Origin: JAZLIL01 sp045617405
GTDB taxonomy: Bacteria > Bacillota > Clostridia > Lachnospirales > Lachnospiraceae
Assembly: GCA_045617405.1 (NCBI GenBank)
Contig: JAZLIL010000152.1
Location: 1 to 15,279 of the forward strand
Direction: 5' to 3'
DNA: 15,279 bases
Shown: positions 1 to 7,425 of the stretch, piece by piece
Layout: each line of letters starts with the position of its first letter
Numbering within the stretch: position 1 is the first letter of the stretch
Program-made: the position numbers and the translations under genes
The notes under the pieces: generated by a model
The model's input: the letters and a program-made list of their open reading frames with translations, nothing else
What the model was told of the DNA's origin: nothing
Database searches by the model: none

Positions 1-92
1 ACGCAGGCGTAGCGGGCTACGTCAAGTTTTTCTGATGAAGCAGTAGGAAATTCAGGCAAGTTATTTGGTGTAGTTATTTGCAGGACGATGCA

Positions 93-1916
93 CTAGTATG
101 TCCTGTTGGCCCTCTTCCGAAGCGTGGGGTCAAGAATCTTCTTTCTGATTCTGAGGCTCTTTGGTGTAACCTCGAGAAGCTCATCCTTGTTTATGAACTC
201 AAGTGCCTGCTCAAGACTGAGTACCTTAGGGGGTGAAAGTCTGAGTGCTTCATCGGCTGCCGACGATCTTGTGTTTGTAAGCTGCTTGCGCTTGCAGACA
301 TTTACCTCGATGTCGTCGGACTTTCCGTGCTCGCCTACAACCATGCCGGCATAGACCTTCTGACCTGCTCCGATAAAGAGTGTACCACGCTCCTGCGCAT
401 TGTAAAGTCCGTAGGCAACACTTTCACCTGTTTCAAATGCTATAAGGCTGCGCATCGTCCTGTAGGCAATGTCGCCCTTGTAGGGCGCATAGCCGTCCTG
501 AAGTGTATTCATGATGCCGTTGCCCTTTGTGTCCGTGAGGAACTCATCACGATAACCGATGATTCCGCGCGCGGGGATTGACATTTCAAGTCTTACGAAG
601 CTTCCGGCACCTGTCGACATTCCGACAAGCTCGCCCTTTCTCTGACTGAGTTTATCAATAACTGCGCCCGAGAATTCTTCGGGAACATCTACATAAACAC
701 GCTCCATGGGCTCAAGCTTTTCTCCGTTCTCGCCCTTCTTATAAATAACCTCCGCCTTGCTGACTGCGAATTCGTATCCCTCACGTCTCATTGTCTCAAT
801 GAGGATTGAAAGATGAAGTTCTCCGCGTCCGGAAACCTTAAATGCCTCCGTTGTCTCGGTGTCTTCAACCCTTAAGCTTACATCCGTGTTAAGCTCCCTG
901 TAGAGTCTGTCACGAAGATGCCTTGAAGTAACGTACTTGCCCTCCTGACCGGCAAAAGGACTGTCGTTAACTATGAAATTCATTGAAATTGTAGGTTCCG
1001 AAATTGCCTGGAACGGAATTGCCTGAGGCTTCTCGGGTGAACAGATTGTGTCACCGATGTGGATGTCCGAAATACCGGAGATTGCCACGATTGATCCGAC
1101 TGTCGCACTCTCGACCTCGACCTTCCTGAGACCGTCAAACTCGTAAAGCTTGCTGATCTTAACCTTCTTCTGATAGGAAGGATCGTGTGCATTGACGATT
1201 GTGCACTCCTGATTGACTTTAAGTACGCCGTTATCTATCTTTCCGACTCCGATTCTGCCGACATACTCATTGTAATCGATTGTTGAAATCAGCATCTGTG
1301 TTGCCGCCTCGGAATCGCCCTCAGGCGCGGGAATGTACTCAAGAATTGTCTCGAATAAAGGCTGCATGTTCTTGGGCTCATCGGCGAGCTCAAGGATTGC
1401 CACACCCTTCTTTGCAGATGCAAATACGAAAGGACAGTCAAGCTGCTCATCGGAAGCATCAAGATCTATAAAGAGCTCAAGCACTTCATCAATTACTCTC
1501 TTCGGATCTGCCTCGGGTCTGTCAATCTTGTTGATGCAGACAATAACGGGAAGTTCAAGCTCAAGTGCCTTCTGAAGGACAAATCTTGTCTGGGGCATTG
1601 CACCCTCAAAAGCATCAACAACAAGGATAACTCCGTTGACCATTTTAAGGACACGTTCCACCTCTCCGCCAAAGTCGGCATGTCCCGGTGTATCGATAAT
1701 GTTTATCTTTGTATTCTTATAGGTAACTGCTGTATTCTTCGAAAGAATTGTGATACCACGCTCACGCTCAAGATCATTGGAGTCCATCACTCTCTCTTCA
1801 ACAACCTGGTTTTCCCTGAAAACACCGCTCTGACGAAGCAGGCAGTCAACCAGTGTTGTCTTGCCGTGATCAACGTGCGCAATAATTGCGACATTTCTTA
1901 CATCTTCTCGTTTCAT
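93..1916 (-). CDS. typA: Ribosome-associated translational GTPase TypA/BipA
   Basis: Translation-factor GTPase of the EF-G/LepA type, known in the family to bind the ribosome and support 50S assembly and growth under stress. All GTPase signatures are visible: G1 AHVDHGKT (residues 13-20), switch I RGITI (53-57), G3 DTPGHAD (75-81) and G4 NKID (129-132). They are followed by beta-barrel and EF-G-like domains and the TypA-specific C-terminus, which contains FIGAGQKVYAGMVVGEH. The length, 607 residues, is normal for TypA. An in-frame ATG lies 11 codons upstream at 1949, but the ATG at 1916 has a good AAAGGA ribosome binding site and starts with the usual MKREDVRNVAIIAHVDHGKT, so I use 1916. It stands alone downstream of its own promoter; no clear terminator is seen in the remaining 92 bases. 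Confidence 0.97.
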   Translation of the reverse strand: MKREDVRNVAIIAHVDHGKTTLVDCLLRQSGVFRENQVVEERVMDSNDLERERGITILSKNTAVTYKNTKINIIDTPGHADFGGEVERVLKMVNGVILVVDAFEGAMPQTRFVLQKALELELPVIVCINKIDRPEADPKRVIDEVLELFIDLDASDEQLDCPFVFASAKKGVAILELADEPKNMQPLFETILEYIPAPEGDSEAATQMLISTIDYNEYVGRIGVGKIDNGVLKVNQECTIVNAHDPSYQKKVKISKLYEFDGLRKVEVESATVGSIVAISGISDIHIGDTICSPEKPQAIPFQAISEPTISMNFIVNDSPFAGQEGKYVTSRHLRDRLYRELNTDVSLRVEDTETTEAFKVSGRGELHLSILIETMRREGYEFAVSKAEVIYKKGENGEKLEPMERVYVDVPEEFSGAVIDKLSQRKGELVGMSTGAGSFVRLEMSIPARGIIGYRDEFLTDTKGNGIMNTLQDGYAPYKGDIAYRTMRSLIAFETGESVAYGLYNAQERGTLFIGAGQKVYAGMVVGEHGKSDDIEVNVCKRKQLTNTRSSAADEALRLSPPKVLSLEQALEFINKDELLEVTPKSLRIRKKILDPTLRKRANRTY

Positions 1917-1965
1917 TTGTGTTCCTTTCACATGCGAATGTACCATCATTACATAAACATTTCGT

Positions 1966-1993
1966 ATTTTATCATATTTTTCAGAGAACGCAA
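1966..1993 (-). promoter_or_regulatory. Putative promoter of typA
   Basis: On the minus strand a TTGCGT -35 (1993-1988) is separated by 16 nt from TAAAAT (1971-1966). The -10 is preceded by TGA, an extended -10 (TGn) arrangement. Transcription would start near 1959, about 40 nt before the typA ATG. The -35 match is weak (TTG only), so this is a prediction from spacing and the -10. Confidence 0.45.
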
Positions 1994-2004
1994 CTAAAAT
2001 ATGT

Positions 2005-2811
2005 TTAAATTCTTCCGACAGACTTCTTCATCGCCTTAAACTGTGCATTCATCCTCTTATTCAGAAATGTCGGGTAGTCACTCAGCATTCGCAGATTCAG
2101 CATTTCGAACAGCTCTTCATATACCTCGCTGACTATCTGCGTAGGAACAACTCTCTTCCTGCCTTCGGGCATTCTGTCCGCAAGCCTCGTCCTCTCGGAA
2201 GCCATGAACAGACTGATTGCCCTGTCGCCATACCAGTCAAATGCCAGCCTTATTACATCAAGGAGATAGCGTTCCTCCTCATCGGGCACATTCTCCGGGA
2301 TTTCGACCTGAAACCTGCCGTACTCCTCAATTCTTTTCATTACCGGCCTGTACGGACAGTTCCCCTTTAACATCTGATACTCCTCATCAAACAGCTTCCT
2401 GTTCCATTTGACCGTTGAAAAGACCTGTGCCATGAAAAGGATTGCCTCTGCACGGACATCGCTCATGTCAGGCGAATCCGAGTTCAAAAGATACTGCGTA
2501 CACATAAGAAGCTTTGTCGGCATCAGAAGCTTTGCTACAGCGTCGTGACTCTTTCTGAATGCAACATTCGTAATCCGGCCTTTCTCGCTTTCAAGGAGTT
2601 CGAGATACTCACCGGGATTTGTACTGAGTCTGTAGAGCCTCCTTGTGTACTCATTGTCGGAAAGCTCACCGTTCAGATATTTCATAACCGTTGTCTCTCC
2701 CCATCCGAGAAGTGCCGCAAACGGCTTTCTTCCGATTTTATATTTTTTCAGCATGTCTGCAAGTTCCGAAGCCGTAATGCTCCGCTGCGACGTGTTCCTT
2801 TTATTTGCCAT
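2005..2811 (-). CDS. HTH protein with divergent Panacea (DUF4065)-like domain, possible antitoxin/regulator
   Basis: 268 residues. Residues about 14-50 form a helix-turn-helix with the phrase FAALLGWGETTVMKYLNG, the style seen in MqsA-like HTH regions attached to DUF4065 domains. Residues about 88-240 follow the pattern of the Panacea/SocA-like fold. ILFMAQVFS (125-132) occupies the place of the family's 'LYYAQG' helix. LFDEEYQMLKGNCPYRPVMK (140-159) corresponds to 'lF.e.ieAW..GPV.p.vy', and FDWYGDRAISLFMASERT (191-208) to the 'yG..s...Ls..TH' region. The AW..GPV and TH residues are replaced, so the domain is degenerate. Panacea proteins are known as antitoxins that can neutralise unrelated toxins; no toxin gene is adjacent here, so the partner is absent, distant, or the protein is now only a regulator. 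The ATG at 2811 has an AAAGGA site 6-7 nt upstream. The domain assignment is by eye. Confidence 0.7.
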   Translation of the reverse strand: MANKRNTSQRSITASELADMLKKYKIGRKPFAALLGWGETTVMKYLNGELSDNEYTRRLYRLSTNPGEYLELLESEKGRITNVAFRKSHDAVAKLLMPTKLLMCTQYLLNSDSPDMSDVRAEAILFMAQVFSTVKWNRKLFDEEYQMLKGNCPYRPVMKRIEEYGRFQVEIPENVPDEEERYLLDVIRLAFDWYGDRAISLFMASERTRLADRMPEGRKRVVPTQIVSEVYEELFEMLNLRMLSDYPTFLNKRMNAQFKAMKKSVGRI

Positions 2812-3300
2812 GGCTATTCCTTTGTCCGGCGGCTCTTCCGGCCCTTCGGCGTATACTTCGGTTCTTCACGCTTTTCCGGTCTTTCGGTTACATTTCCCGC
2901 TCGGCCGGACTGTGCTCTTTCACGTTTTGGCATCAGGCCGCTTTCGCGTCGCGCAATTGTATCTCGAAAAATACGCATTCGTGTAGTGTGGTCAGAATAT
3001 CAAATACAATACTGCGCATTCTCGCTGTTTGTGTGTCGATTATGCGCTATTACATTACACGAACTCGAACTTTTCTGCGAATAAGGTTATTTTATCACCC
3101 GCCCCCTTGATTATCAACCGCTTCGGCCGACAAAAAGATATATAAGAAGGCATCGGTTTTTACCGTCCCCGGCATTGATTGATGTGATTCACAATATCTG
3201 ATAAACTTCATGATAAGAAACCGACAGACAGCCGACGGGACTGTTTCAGACATGTAATATCCCTTTTTTCCATTATTTATCCACAGAGAGGATGACTCCC
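2812..3300. other. Gene-poor intergenic spacer between divergent genes
   Basis: About 490 bases between the minus-strand HTH gene and the plus-strand diguanylate cyclase. Open frames crossing the first half lack ribosome binding sites and protein-like composition. It must hold both genes' promoters, but no convincing -35/-10 pair stands out for either. A perfect 11-bp palindrome, TGTGA-T-TCACA at 3183-3193, could be an operator for the cyclase gene; this is a weak suggestion. Confidence 0.6.
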
Positions 3301-4464
3301 ATGCTGAACCTGATTAAAAAACAACTTTCACAGTTTAACATCCGCAAGCATTTTGCAAACAGAAGTGATTACAAATTGATGCTTGCGTATTCAGCCGGGG
3401 ATTCGATCCACAATCTCTATCCCTTCATGAATCTTGCGATTGTTCTTTCCTTCGCACTTGCAATCATAGTTCTTTTCCAGAAGGTTCTTGTTCTTGAAGT
3501 ACTGCGCATTTCCTACTGTCTCAGCTATGTTTCTCTGCTTGTGATTACAGCCGTTATTGCTGTCATTTTGCGAAAGCTTTCGCTCCATCTTGAAAGCAAC
3601 TCTAAGAAGATTATCGCACTGTGCATCATCTACAGTGCCGTCTTCTTCATCTGGAGTATTGTATACACAATCATCGATGCCCTCAATTACGGACGCGTCA
3701 CTGTCGTCGTTCTTCTTCTTGCACTGGTTATTGCAAGGCTTGCGTGCTTCCCGGTATTCTATGCGTACCTCGGTCTTGTCATTTTTGATTACATTGCATC
3801 TGTTGCCGTCATCTTCATTTTCGATTCTCCTGCAATGATTTACACCGACATCGCAATGTTCACGACCTTCGTACTCGTTTCTATTCTGGAGAACATTTCA
3901 AGCTTTGGAATGAAAACAGAGAATTACTTAAAGAGACTCAATCTCATTGCGCACAACGAGAGTCTTCAGATGAGTTCCGAACGCGACTGCCTGTCCGGTC
4001 TTTATAACCGTTTAAAGCTCACGTCTGTCACCGGTGAAATCTGGAAAAACTGTTACGTAAACAAGCTTCCTCTTTCAGTCATAATGTGTGACATCGACGA
4101 TTTCAAGCACGTCAACGACACGCTCGGTCACAAAACCGGTGATGAATGGATTCGTGCCGTGGGTGGTCTTCTTCTTAAAAACACCGATGAGGAAAAGACC
4201 TACTGTATCCGCTACGGCGGTGACGAATTCCTTATTCTGATTCCGGGTGGGAATCAGCAGGAAGCCTGCGAAATAGCAAATTCTGTTCGCAAGGATCTTG
4301 TCGACGGTGTCGGAGTTCCCGATGGGCCGCGCGCTACCATGAGCTTTGGTGTCTATACCGGTTATCCCGATAATCTAGAACCGAATCTCGCGAAGTACAT
4401 CTCCCTTGCAGATGTTCAGATGTACCGTTCCAAGGGTGAAGGTAAGAATTGCGTAAGCTGTTAA
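3301..4464 (+). CDS. Membrane-anchored GGDEF diguanylate cyclase
   Basis: 387 residues. The N-terminal half (about residues 40-205) has roughly five or six hydrophobic segments and no recognisable ligand-binding domain. A short linker leads to a complete GGDEF domain (about 225-387), which in the family converts two GTP to the second messenger c-di-GMP. CDIDDFK (263-269) holds the metal-binding Asp, N272 and D281 are the usual nucleotide contacts, and RYGGDEF ends at residue 310 with an intact GGDEF signature (306-310). The inhibitory RxxD site expected five residues before GGDEF is absent (EEKT there), so product inhibition through that site is unlikely. An ATG at 3292 directly abuts AGAGG, leaving no spacer; the ATG at 3301 lies 8 nt after AGGA and is preferred. 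The gene ends 2 nt from the convergent cobC stop. Confidence 0.93.
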   Translation: MLNLIKKQLSQFNIRKHFANRSDYKLMLAYSAGDSIHNLYPFMNLAIVLSFALAIIVLFQKVLVLEVLRISYCLSYVSLLVITAVIAVILRKLSLHLESNSKKIIALCIIYSAVFFIWSIVYTIIDALNYGRVTVVVLLLALVIARLACFPVFYAYLGLVIFDYIASVAVIFIFDSPAMIYTDIAMFTTFVLVSILENISSFGMKTENYLKRLNLIAHNESLQMSSERDCLSGLYNRLKLTSVTGEIWKNCYVNKLPLSVIMCDIDDFKHVNDTLGHKTGDEWIRAVGGLLLKNTDEEKTYCIRYGGDEFLILIPGGNQQEACEIANSVRKDLVDGVGVPDGPRATMSFGVYTGYPDNLEPNLAKYISLADVQMYRSKGEGKNCVSC

Positions 4465-4466
4465 CG

Positions 4467-5039
4467 CTACAGAGCGGCAATGTTTTTCAGTATTCTTGAG
4501 TGTGCATCAAATTCGGCGGTATAGCCGCCGGATGTCTTCACCTGCCAGTTGTAGTAGCTTCCCGGCTTGCCTGAGAAACGTTCAAGTATACTCATAATTG
4601 TGCCGCCGTGGGCCACAATCGCCACTGTCTTATCAGTGTCGCCGTAATAGTCGCAGATGTCTTCAAAGGCTCTGATACAACGACATTTAAAGAGTGTCGT
4701 CGACTCGCCTCCCGGGAAAGGAAGCTTTCCGTTCGAATCAATCCATTCCTGGTAACGCCTGTCGCCGGAAAGCTCTTTATAATTCTTCATCTCAAAATCA
4801 CCGAAATCAATCTCTTTGAAATCGGCAACTTCGATGTACATGCGTGTTCCGTAAATGCGCTCTGCCGTCTGGCGACAGCGCTTCATGGGGGATACAAAAA
4901 CAACATCGGCATCAGGGTATCTGCTCGGCCGCATCTCATCGTAATCGACTCCGCAAAGCTCCTCGTCGGTTCTGCCTACATACCTTCTTTCAAGATTTCC
5001 GGGTGTCGCACCATGTCTGATTAAAACAACTTTCAGCAT
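4467..5039 (-). CDS. cobC: Histidine phosphatase, probable alpha-ribazole-5'-phosphate phosphatase CobC
   Basis: 190-residue member of the phosphoglycerate-mutase-like histidine phosphatase family. The catalytic LIRHG motif is at residues 6-10 (His9), a typical substrate-loop phrase RYVGRTDEEL follows, and the second histidine is in VAHGG (His144). The family acts on many phosphoesters, so sequence alone does not fix the substrate. Its place 15 nt downstream of cobS in a cobalamin cluster argues for CobC, which dephosphorylates alpha-ribazole phosphate or the adenosylcobalamin phosphate product during nucleotide-loop assembly. The start is the ATG at 5039, with AAGGAGGAG immediately upstream; a longer in-frame start would be a TTG inside the ribosome binding region. 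The strong site located at the end of cobS supports one transcript with cobT and cobS. Confidence 0.85.
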   Translation of the reverse strand: MLKVVLIRHGATPGNLERRYVGRTDEELCGVDYDEMRPSRYPDADVVFVSPMKRCRQTAERIYGTRMYIEVADFKEIDFGDFEMKNYKELSGDRRYQEWIDSNGKLPFPGGESTTLFKCRCIRAFEDICDYYGDTDKTVAIVAHGGTIMSILERFSGKPGSYYNWQVKTSGGYTAEFDAHSRILKNIAAL

Positions 5040-5054
5040 ATCTCCTCCTTGCAA

Positions 5055-5828
5055 TCAGCCTGTCAGGCTGATAACCGCCTCGCCGAGCGCTGCTCCGAGT
5101 GCAATCCACAGCTCACACAATGAAAGAAAATATCCCGCAAGGTCTCCTGTTATTCCTCCGAAGTTCCTGTAAGACATCACCCTGTAGTAAACGAAACATG
5201 CAAGTGCCGACACAACGCAGATTATTCCGACCGTTTCGCCAAAGGCCGCCATCACACTCGCCGATGCAAGAACCCCCACCGTCAGAACTATCGTACAGGT
5301 TCTTTTCTTTGAAGCATCTCTGAACGCCGCTGCAGTACCCGAAGCGGTTGCACCCTTGAAATTAACAACCGAGAAACCGCTTAACGACCTTGAGAGTACG
5401 TATCCCACTGCCACGATCAGAACCGACTTCGCTGAAAGTGCCGAAAAGGCACCAACGTAGAGAACATAGTAGACAGTTGTTTTTATTACTGCAAATGCAC
5501 CGGCATTTGAATCCTTTAAAATCTCGAGTCTTCGCTCACGAGTCTGCCAGGACGAGATTGCATCTGTCGTGTCACAAAATCCGTCCATGTGAATACCGCC
5601 TGTGATAAGGGTCGGGATAACTGCTGCCACGCAGGCGAAGAAAAGCTTCGGAAGTCCGAGCAGTCCCGACACGAACATCCACAGCCAGCTTACCGCCCCG
5701 ATTACCGCCCCGACCGAAGGGAACCAGCAGATGGCATATTTCATGTTTTTCTCGCTCCACTCAGTGCGTGGCGCCGGTATTTTTGAATACATCGCAAATG
5801 CGATAAAAAGTGATTTAAAAATGTGCAT
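5055..5828 (-). CDS. cobS: Adenosylcobinamide-GDP ribazoletransferase (cobalamin synthase)
   Basis: 257-residue polytopic membrane protein that joins adenosylcobinamide-GDP to alpha-ribazole or its phosphate, the final joining step of cobalamin synthesis at the membrane. The N-terminal phrase AFAMYSKIPAP is typical of CobS. The diagnostic acidic motif GGIHMDGFCDTTDAISS lies at about residues 77-93, and several hydrophobic helices span the rest, including a C-terminal GDLAGYFLSL segment. The length is as expected for the family. The ATG at 5828 has GGGAGAGG a few nucleotides upstream. It lies 79 nt after cobT and its stop codon abuts the ribosome binding site of cobC. Confidence 0.95.
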   Translation of the reverse strand: MHIFKSLFIAFAMYSKIPAPRTEWSEKNMKYAICWFPSVGAVIGAVSWLWMFVSGLLGLPKLFFACVAAVIPTLITGGIHMDGFCDTTDAISSWQTRERRLEILKDSNAGAFAVIKTTVYYVLYVGAFSALSAKSVLIVAVGYVLSRSLSGFSVVNFKGATASGTAAAFRDASKKRTCTIVLTVGVLASASVMAAFGETVGIICVVSALACFVYYRVMSYRNFGGITGDLAGYFLSLCELWIALGAALGEAVISLTG

Positions 5829-5907
5829 GTCCTCTCCCTGCCGACAGCTATCTTCCTTTCGTGCTTTGCCGCAGTCTGACGGATTTTTGCGGACTTCACG
5901 TCATTCG

Positions 5908-6960
5908 CTACTGAAGCGGTTTATACTCTTCGATGTTTATTCCGCCGAATGTCGGCATGTCATAGTAAATACGCACTGTCATGTCGAGAAGCGGCATGAG
6001 TGCAGCCGCACCGGTTCCTTCGCCGAGAGCCATGTTTGCCATGATGGGAGCCTGAAGCGAAAGCTCCTTTAGAATCATCACGGCTGCCGGTTCTGCCGAC
6101 GAATGTGATGCAAGCATGTAGTCCTTCGCTGCCGGAGCAAGTCGTGCCGCAAGAAGTGCCGCCACTGATGCAATAAGACCGTCAACCACCATTGTCACAC
6201 GATAGAGTGCACCGCCAAGAAACATTCCGCACATTGCCGCAATATCAAAACCGCCGACACATGAAAGAATGTCAATGGGATCCTCAGGATCCGGTGAATG
6301 ATGTTCGATTGCTCTTCTGATAACTTCTGTCTTGTGCTTAATACCTTCTGTTGACAGACCGGCGCCCTTCCCTGTTACGATAGCCGGATCCACGTCCAGC
6401 AGCACTGACGTTACAGCAGAGCTTGTTGTCGTGTTTCCGATTCCCATCTCTCCCGTTGCAATCAGATTGTAACCCTTATCCTTCAGCTCCTTAACTATCC
6501 TGACACCCTCAAGGATTGTCTTCTCGGCTTCTTCACGCGTCATTGCACGCTCATGTGCAAAGTTTTTCGTACCGCTTGCGCACTTTCTGACGCTGACGCC
6601 CTCTGCCTCGGTGAGCATTCCTACATCGTAGACGAAGACATCGGCGCCGGCACACTTTGCCATGATAGCGACCGAAGAATCGCCCCTCGTCATGTTTCCT
6701 GCCACGATTGCAGTGACTTCGCTGCCCGTCTGCGTGACACCCTCTTCAACGACACCGTTGTCGGCACAGGCAACTGCCACACACTTTTTTGCGATGTCGA
6801 CCAGATTCGTCCTCTGGATACCGCCGATTTTTACAAGTGCATCCTCGAAAAGTCCCATCCCGTGAAGGGGCTTTGCGATTGAATCCCATTTCTTTTTTAC
6901 AGCCGTCATTGCCTGCCCGTCAGCAGGTGTGATGGCACTGATAACTTCATGTAATTCCAT
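5908..6960 (-). CDS. cobT: Nicotinate-nucleotide-dimethylbenzimidazole phosphoribosyltransferase
   Basis: 350 residues, the normal CobT length. The enzyme transfers phosphoribose from nicotinate mononucleotide to the lower-ligand base (dimethylbenzimidazole or another benzimidazole/purine), giving alpha-ribazole phosphate for CobS. Visible signatures include CADNGVVEEGVTQTGSEVT in the N-terminal third, GEMGIGNTTTSSAV in the middle, and LGEGTGAA near the C-terminus. The glutamate of that last motif, Glu314, corresponds to the catalytic base of the Salmonella enzyme (Glu317). The ATG at 6960 is preceded by CAGGAAAGCAAGGAAAA, giving a ribosome binding site in DNA related to the neighbouring 47-bp repeat. 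It leads cobS and cobC; no CobU/CobP-type kinase gene is present in the cluster, so that step must be encoded elsewhere. No cobalamin riboswitch was recognised upstream. Confidence 0.96.
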   Translation of the reverse strand: MELHEVISAITPADGQAMTAVKKKWDSIAKPLHGMGLFEDALVKIGGIQRTNLVDIAKKCVAVACADNGVVEEGVTQTGSEVTAIVAGNMTRGDSSVAIMAKCAGADVFVYDVGMLTEAEGVSVRKCASGTKNFAHERAMTREEAEKTILEGVRIVKELKDKGYNLIATGEMGIGNTTTSSAVTSVLLDVDPAIVTGKGAGLSTEGIKHKTEVIRRAIEHHSPDPEDPIDILSCVGGFDIAAMCGMFLGGALYRVTMVVDGLIASVAALLAARLAPAAKDYMLASHSSAEPAAVMILKELSLQAPIMANMALGEGTGAAALMPLLDMTVRIYYDMPTFGGINIEEYKPLQ

Positions 6961-6966
6961 TTTTCC

Positions 6967-7107
6967 TTGCTTTCCTGTGTCTTGCCGCTTCTGAAGTACC
7001 TTCCCGTATCCGTTTGCTTCCTTGCGTTTTGCCGCTTCTAATGTACCTTCTCGTCTCCGATTGCTTTCCTGTGTCTTCCCGCTTCTAATGTACCTTCTCG
7101 TCTCCGA
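6967..7107. repeat. Three tandem copies of a 47-bp unit spanning a gene end and spacer
   Basis: Units start at 6967, 7014 and 7061, an exact 47-bp period. Units 2 and 3 are identical over their last 29 bases (CGCTTCTAATGTACC region) and differ at about five of the first 18; unit 1 differs from unit 3 at about six positions. The rightmost unit contains the last codons and stop of the Cys-rich gene (IGDEKVH, then stop). Unit 2 carries the same codons and stop, and unit 1 a mutated version. The minus-strand reading of each unit also contains a purine-rich ribosome-binding-like stretch (ACAGGAAAGCAA or variant) like the one before cobT. The array therefore arose by duplication of the gene-end/spacer segment. 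47 is not a multiple of three. Confidence 0.92.
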
Positions 7108-7360
7108 TTGGTGTCAGATCGGCAAGCTCCGCCTTTTTAAGCACCGCAATGACTTCATCGTAATTTGCCGGATCGTGGGGGAATGTACAGCCCGAGCAAT
7201 CCTTCAGCCGCTTTCCTCTCTTCACAAAGTACGTCGGATTTCCGGGGCACTCTAAAAAGTATAGCGGACAATAGCAGAATTTGCAATTCTGTTCAGCCAT
7301 TCCGTGACAGGGATAGTACCGGCACGCTTCATTTGCATAAAATCTGTCACTGTTTTCCAT
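7085..7360 (-). CDS. Small Cys-rich zinc-finger-like protein of the cobalamin cluster (COG2158 type)
   Basis: 91 residues with eight cysteines at positions 13, 18, 26, 29, 31, 38, 55 and 58, in the pattern CRYYPCH, CKFCYC, ECPG, CSGC. This matches what I recall of the small cysteine-rich domain (PF04071, COG2158), a probable metal-binding protein of unknown role often found next to cobalamin genes. Here it sits directly before cobT. An in-frame ATG at 7372 lacks a ribosome binding site, while that ATG plus the next bases (ATGGAG) form a good site 6 nt before the ATG at 7360, so I place the start at 7360. The last codons lie inside the first copy of a 47-bp tandem repeat. It begins 65 nt after the giant kinase-like gene and may be reached by read-through from it. 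Confidence 0.85.
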   Translation of the reverse strand: MENSDRFYANEACRYYPCHGMAEQNCKFCYCPLYFLECPGNPTYFVKRGKRLKDCSGCTFPHDPANYDEVIAVLKKAELADLTPIGDEKVH

Positions 7361-7425
7361 TGCTGTCTCCATTATATCTTATTTGCCAAAAAATGTCCTG
7401 CAGGCTTTTGTTCCCGGTCTCAGAC

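Noticed and set aside
8..31. CGTAGC-GG-GCTACG hairpin followed by TTTTT near the window start
   Set aside because: The loop is only two bases and the T run begins five bases after the stem. It would serve a plus-strand gene outside the window and cannot terminate typA.
2545..3084. Plus-strand open frame of 179 codons antisense to the HTH gene
   Set aside because: No ribosome binding site, unprotein-like composition, and it overlaps a convincing minus-strand gene.
4470..4482. Short CGCT/AGCG hairpin after the diguanylate cyclase stop
   Set aside because: Only four base pairs and no adjacent T run; it lies inside the cobC coding sequence.
7371..7376. Perfect TATAAT on the minus strand before the Cys-rich gene
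   Set aside because: The start of transcription would fall after the ribosome binding site and only a few bases before the ATG, and the matching -35 (AGGACA) is poor. Read-through from the upstream gene is simpler.
6961..7425. Cobalamin riboswitch upstream of the cobT cluster
   Set aside because: I looked for B12-box-like sequence and a large folded leader; the spacers are too short and are filled by the tandem repeat or by coding sequence.
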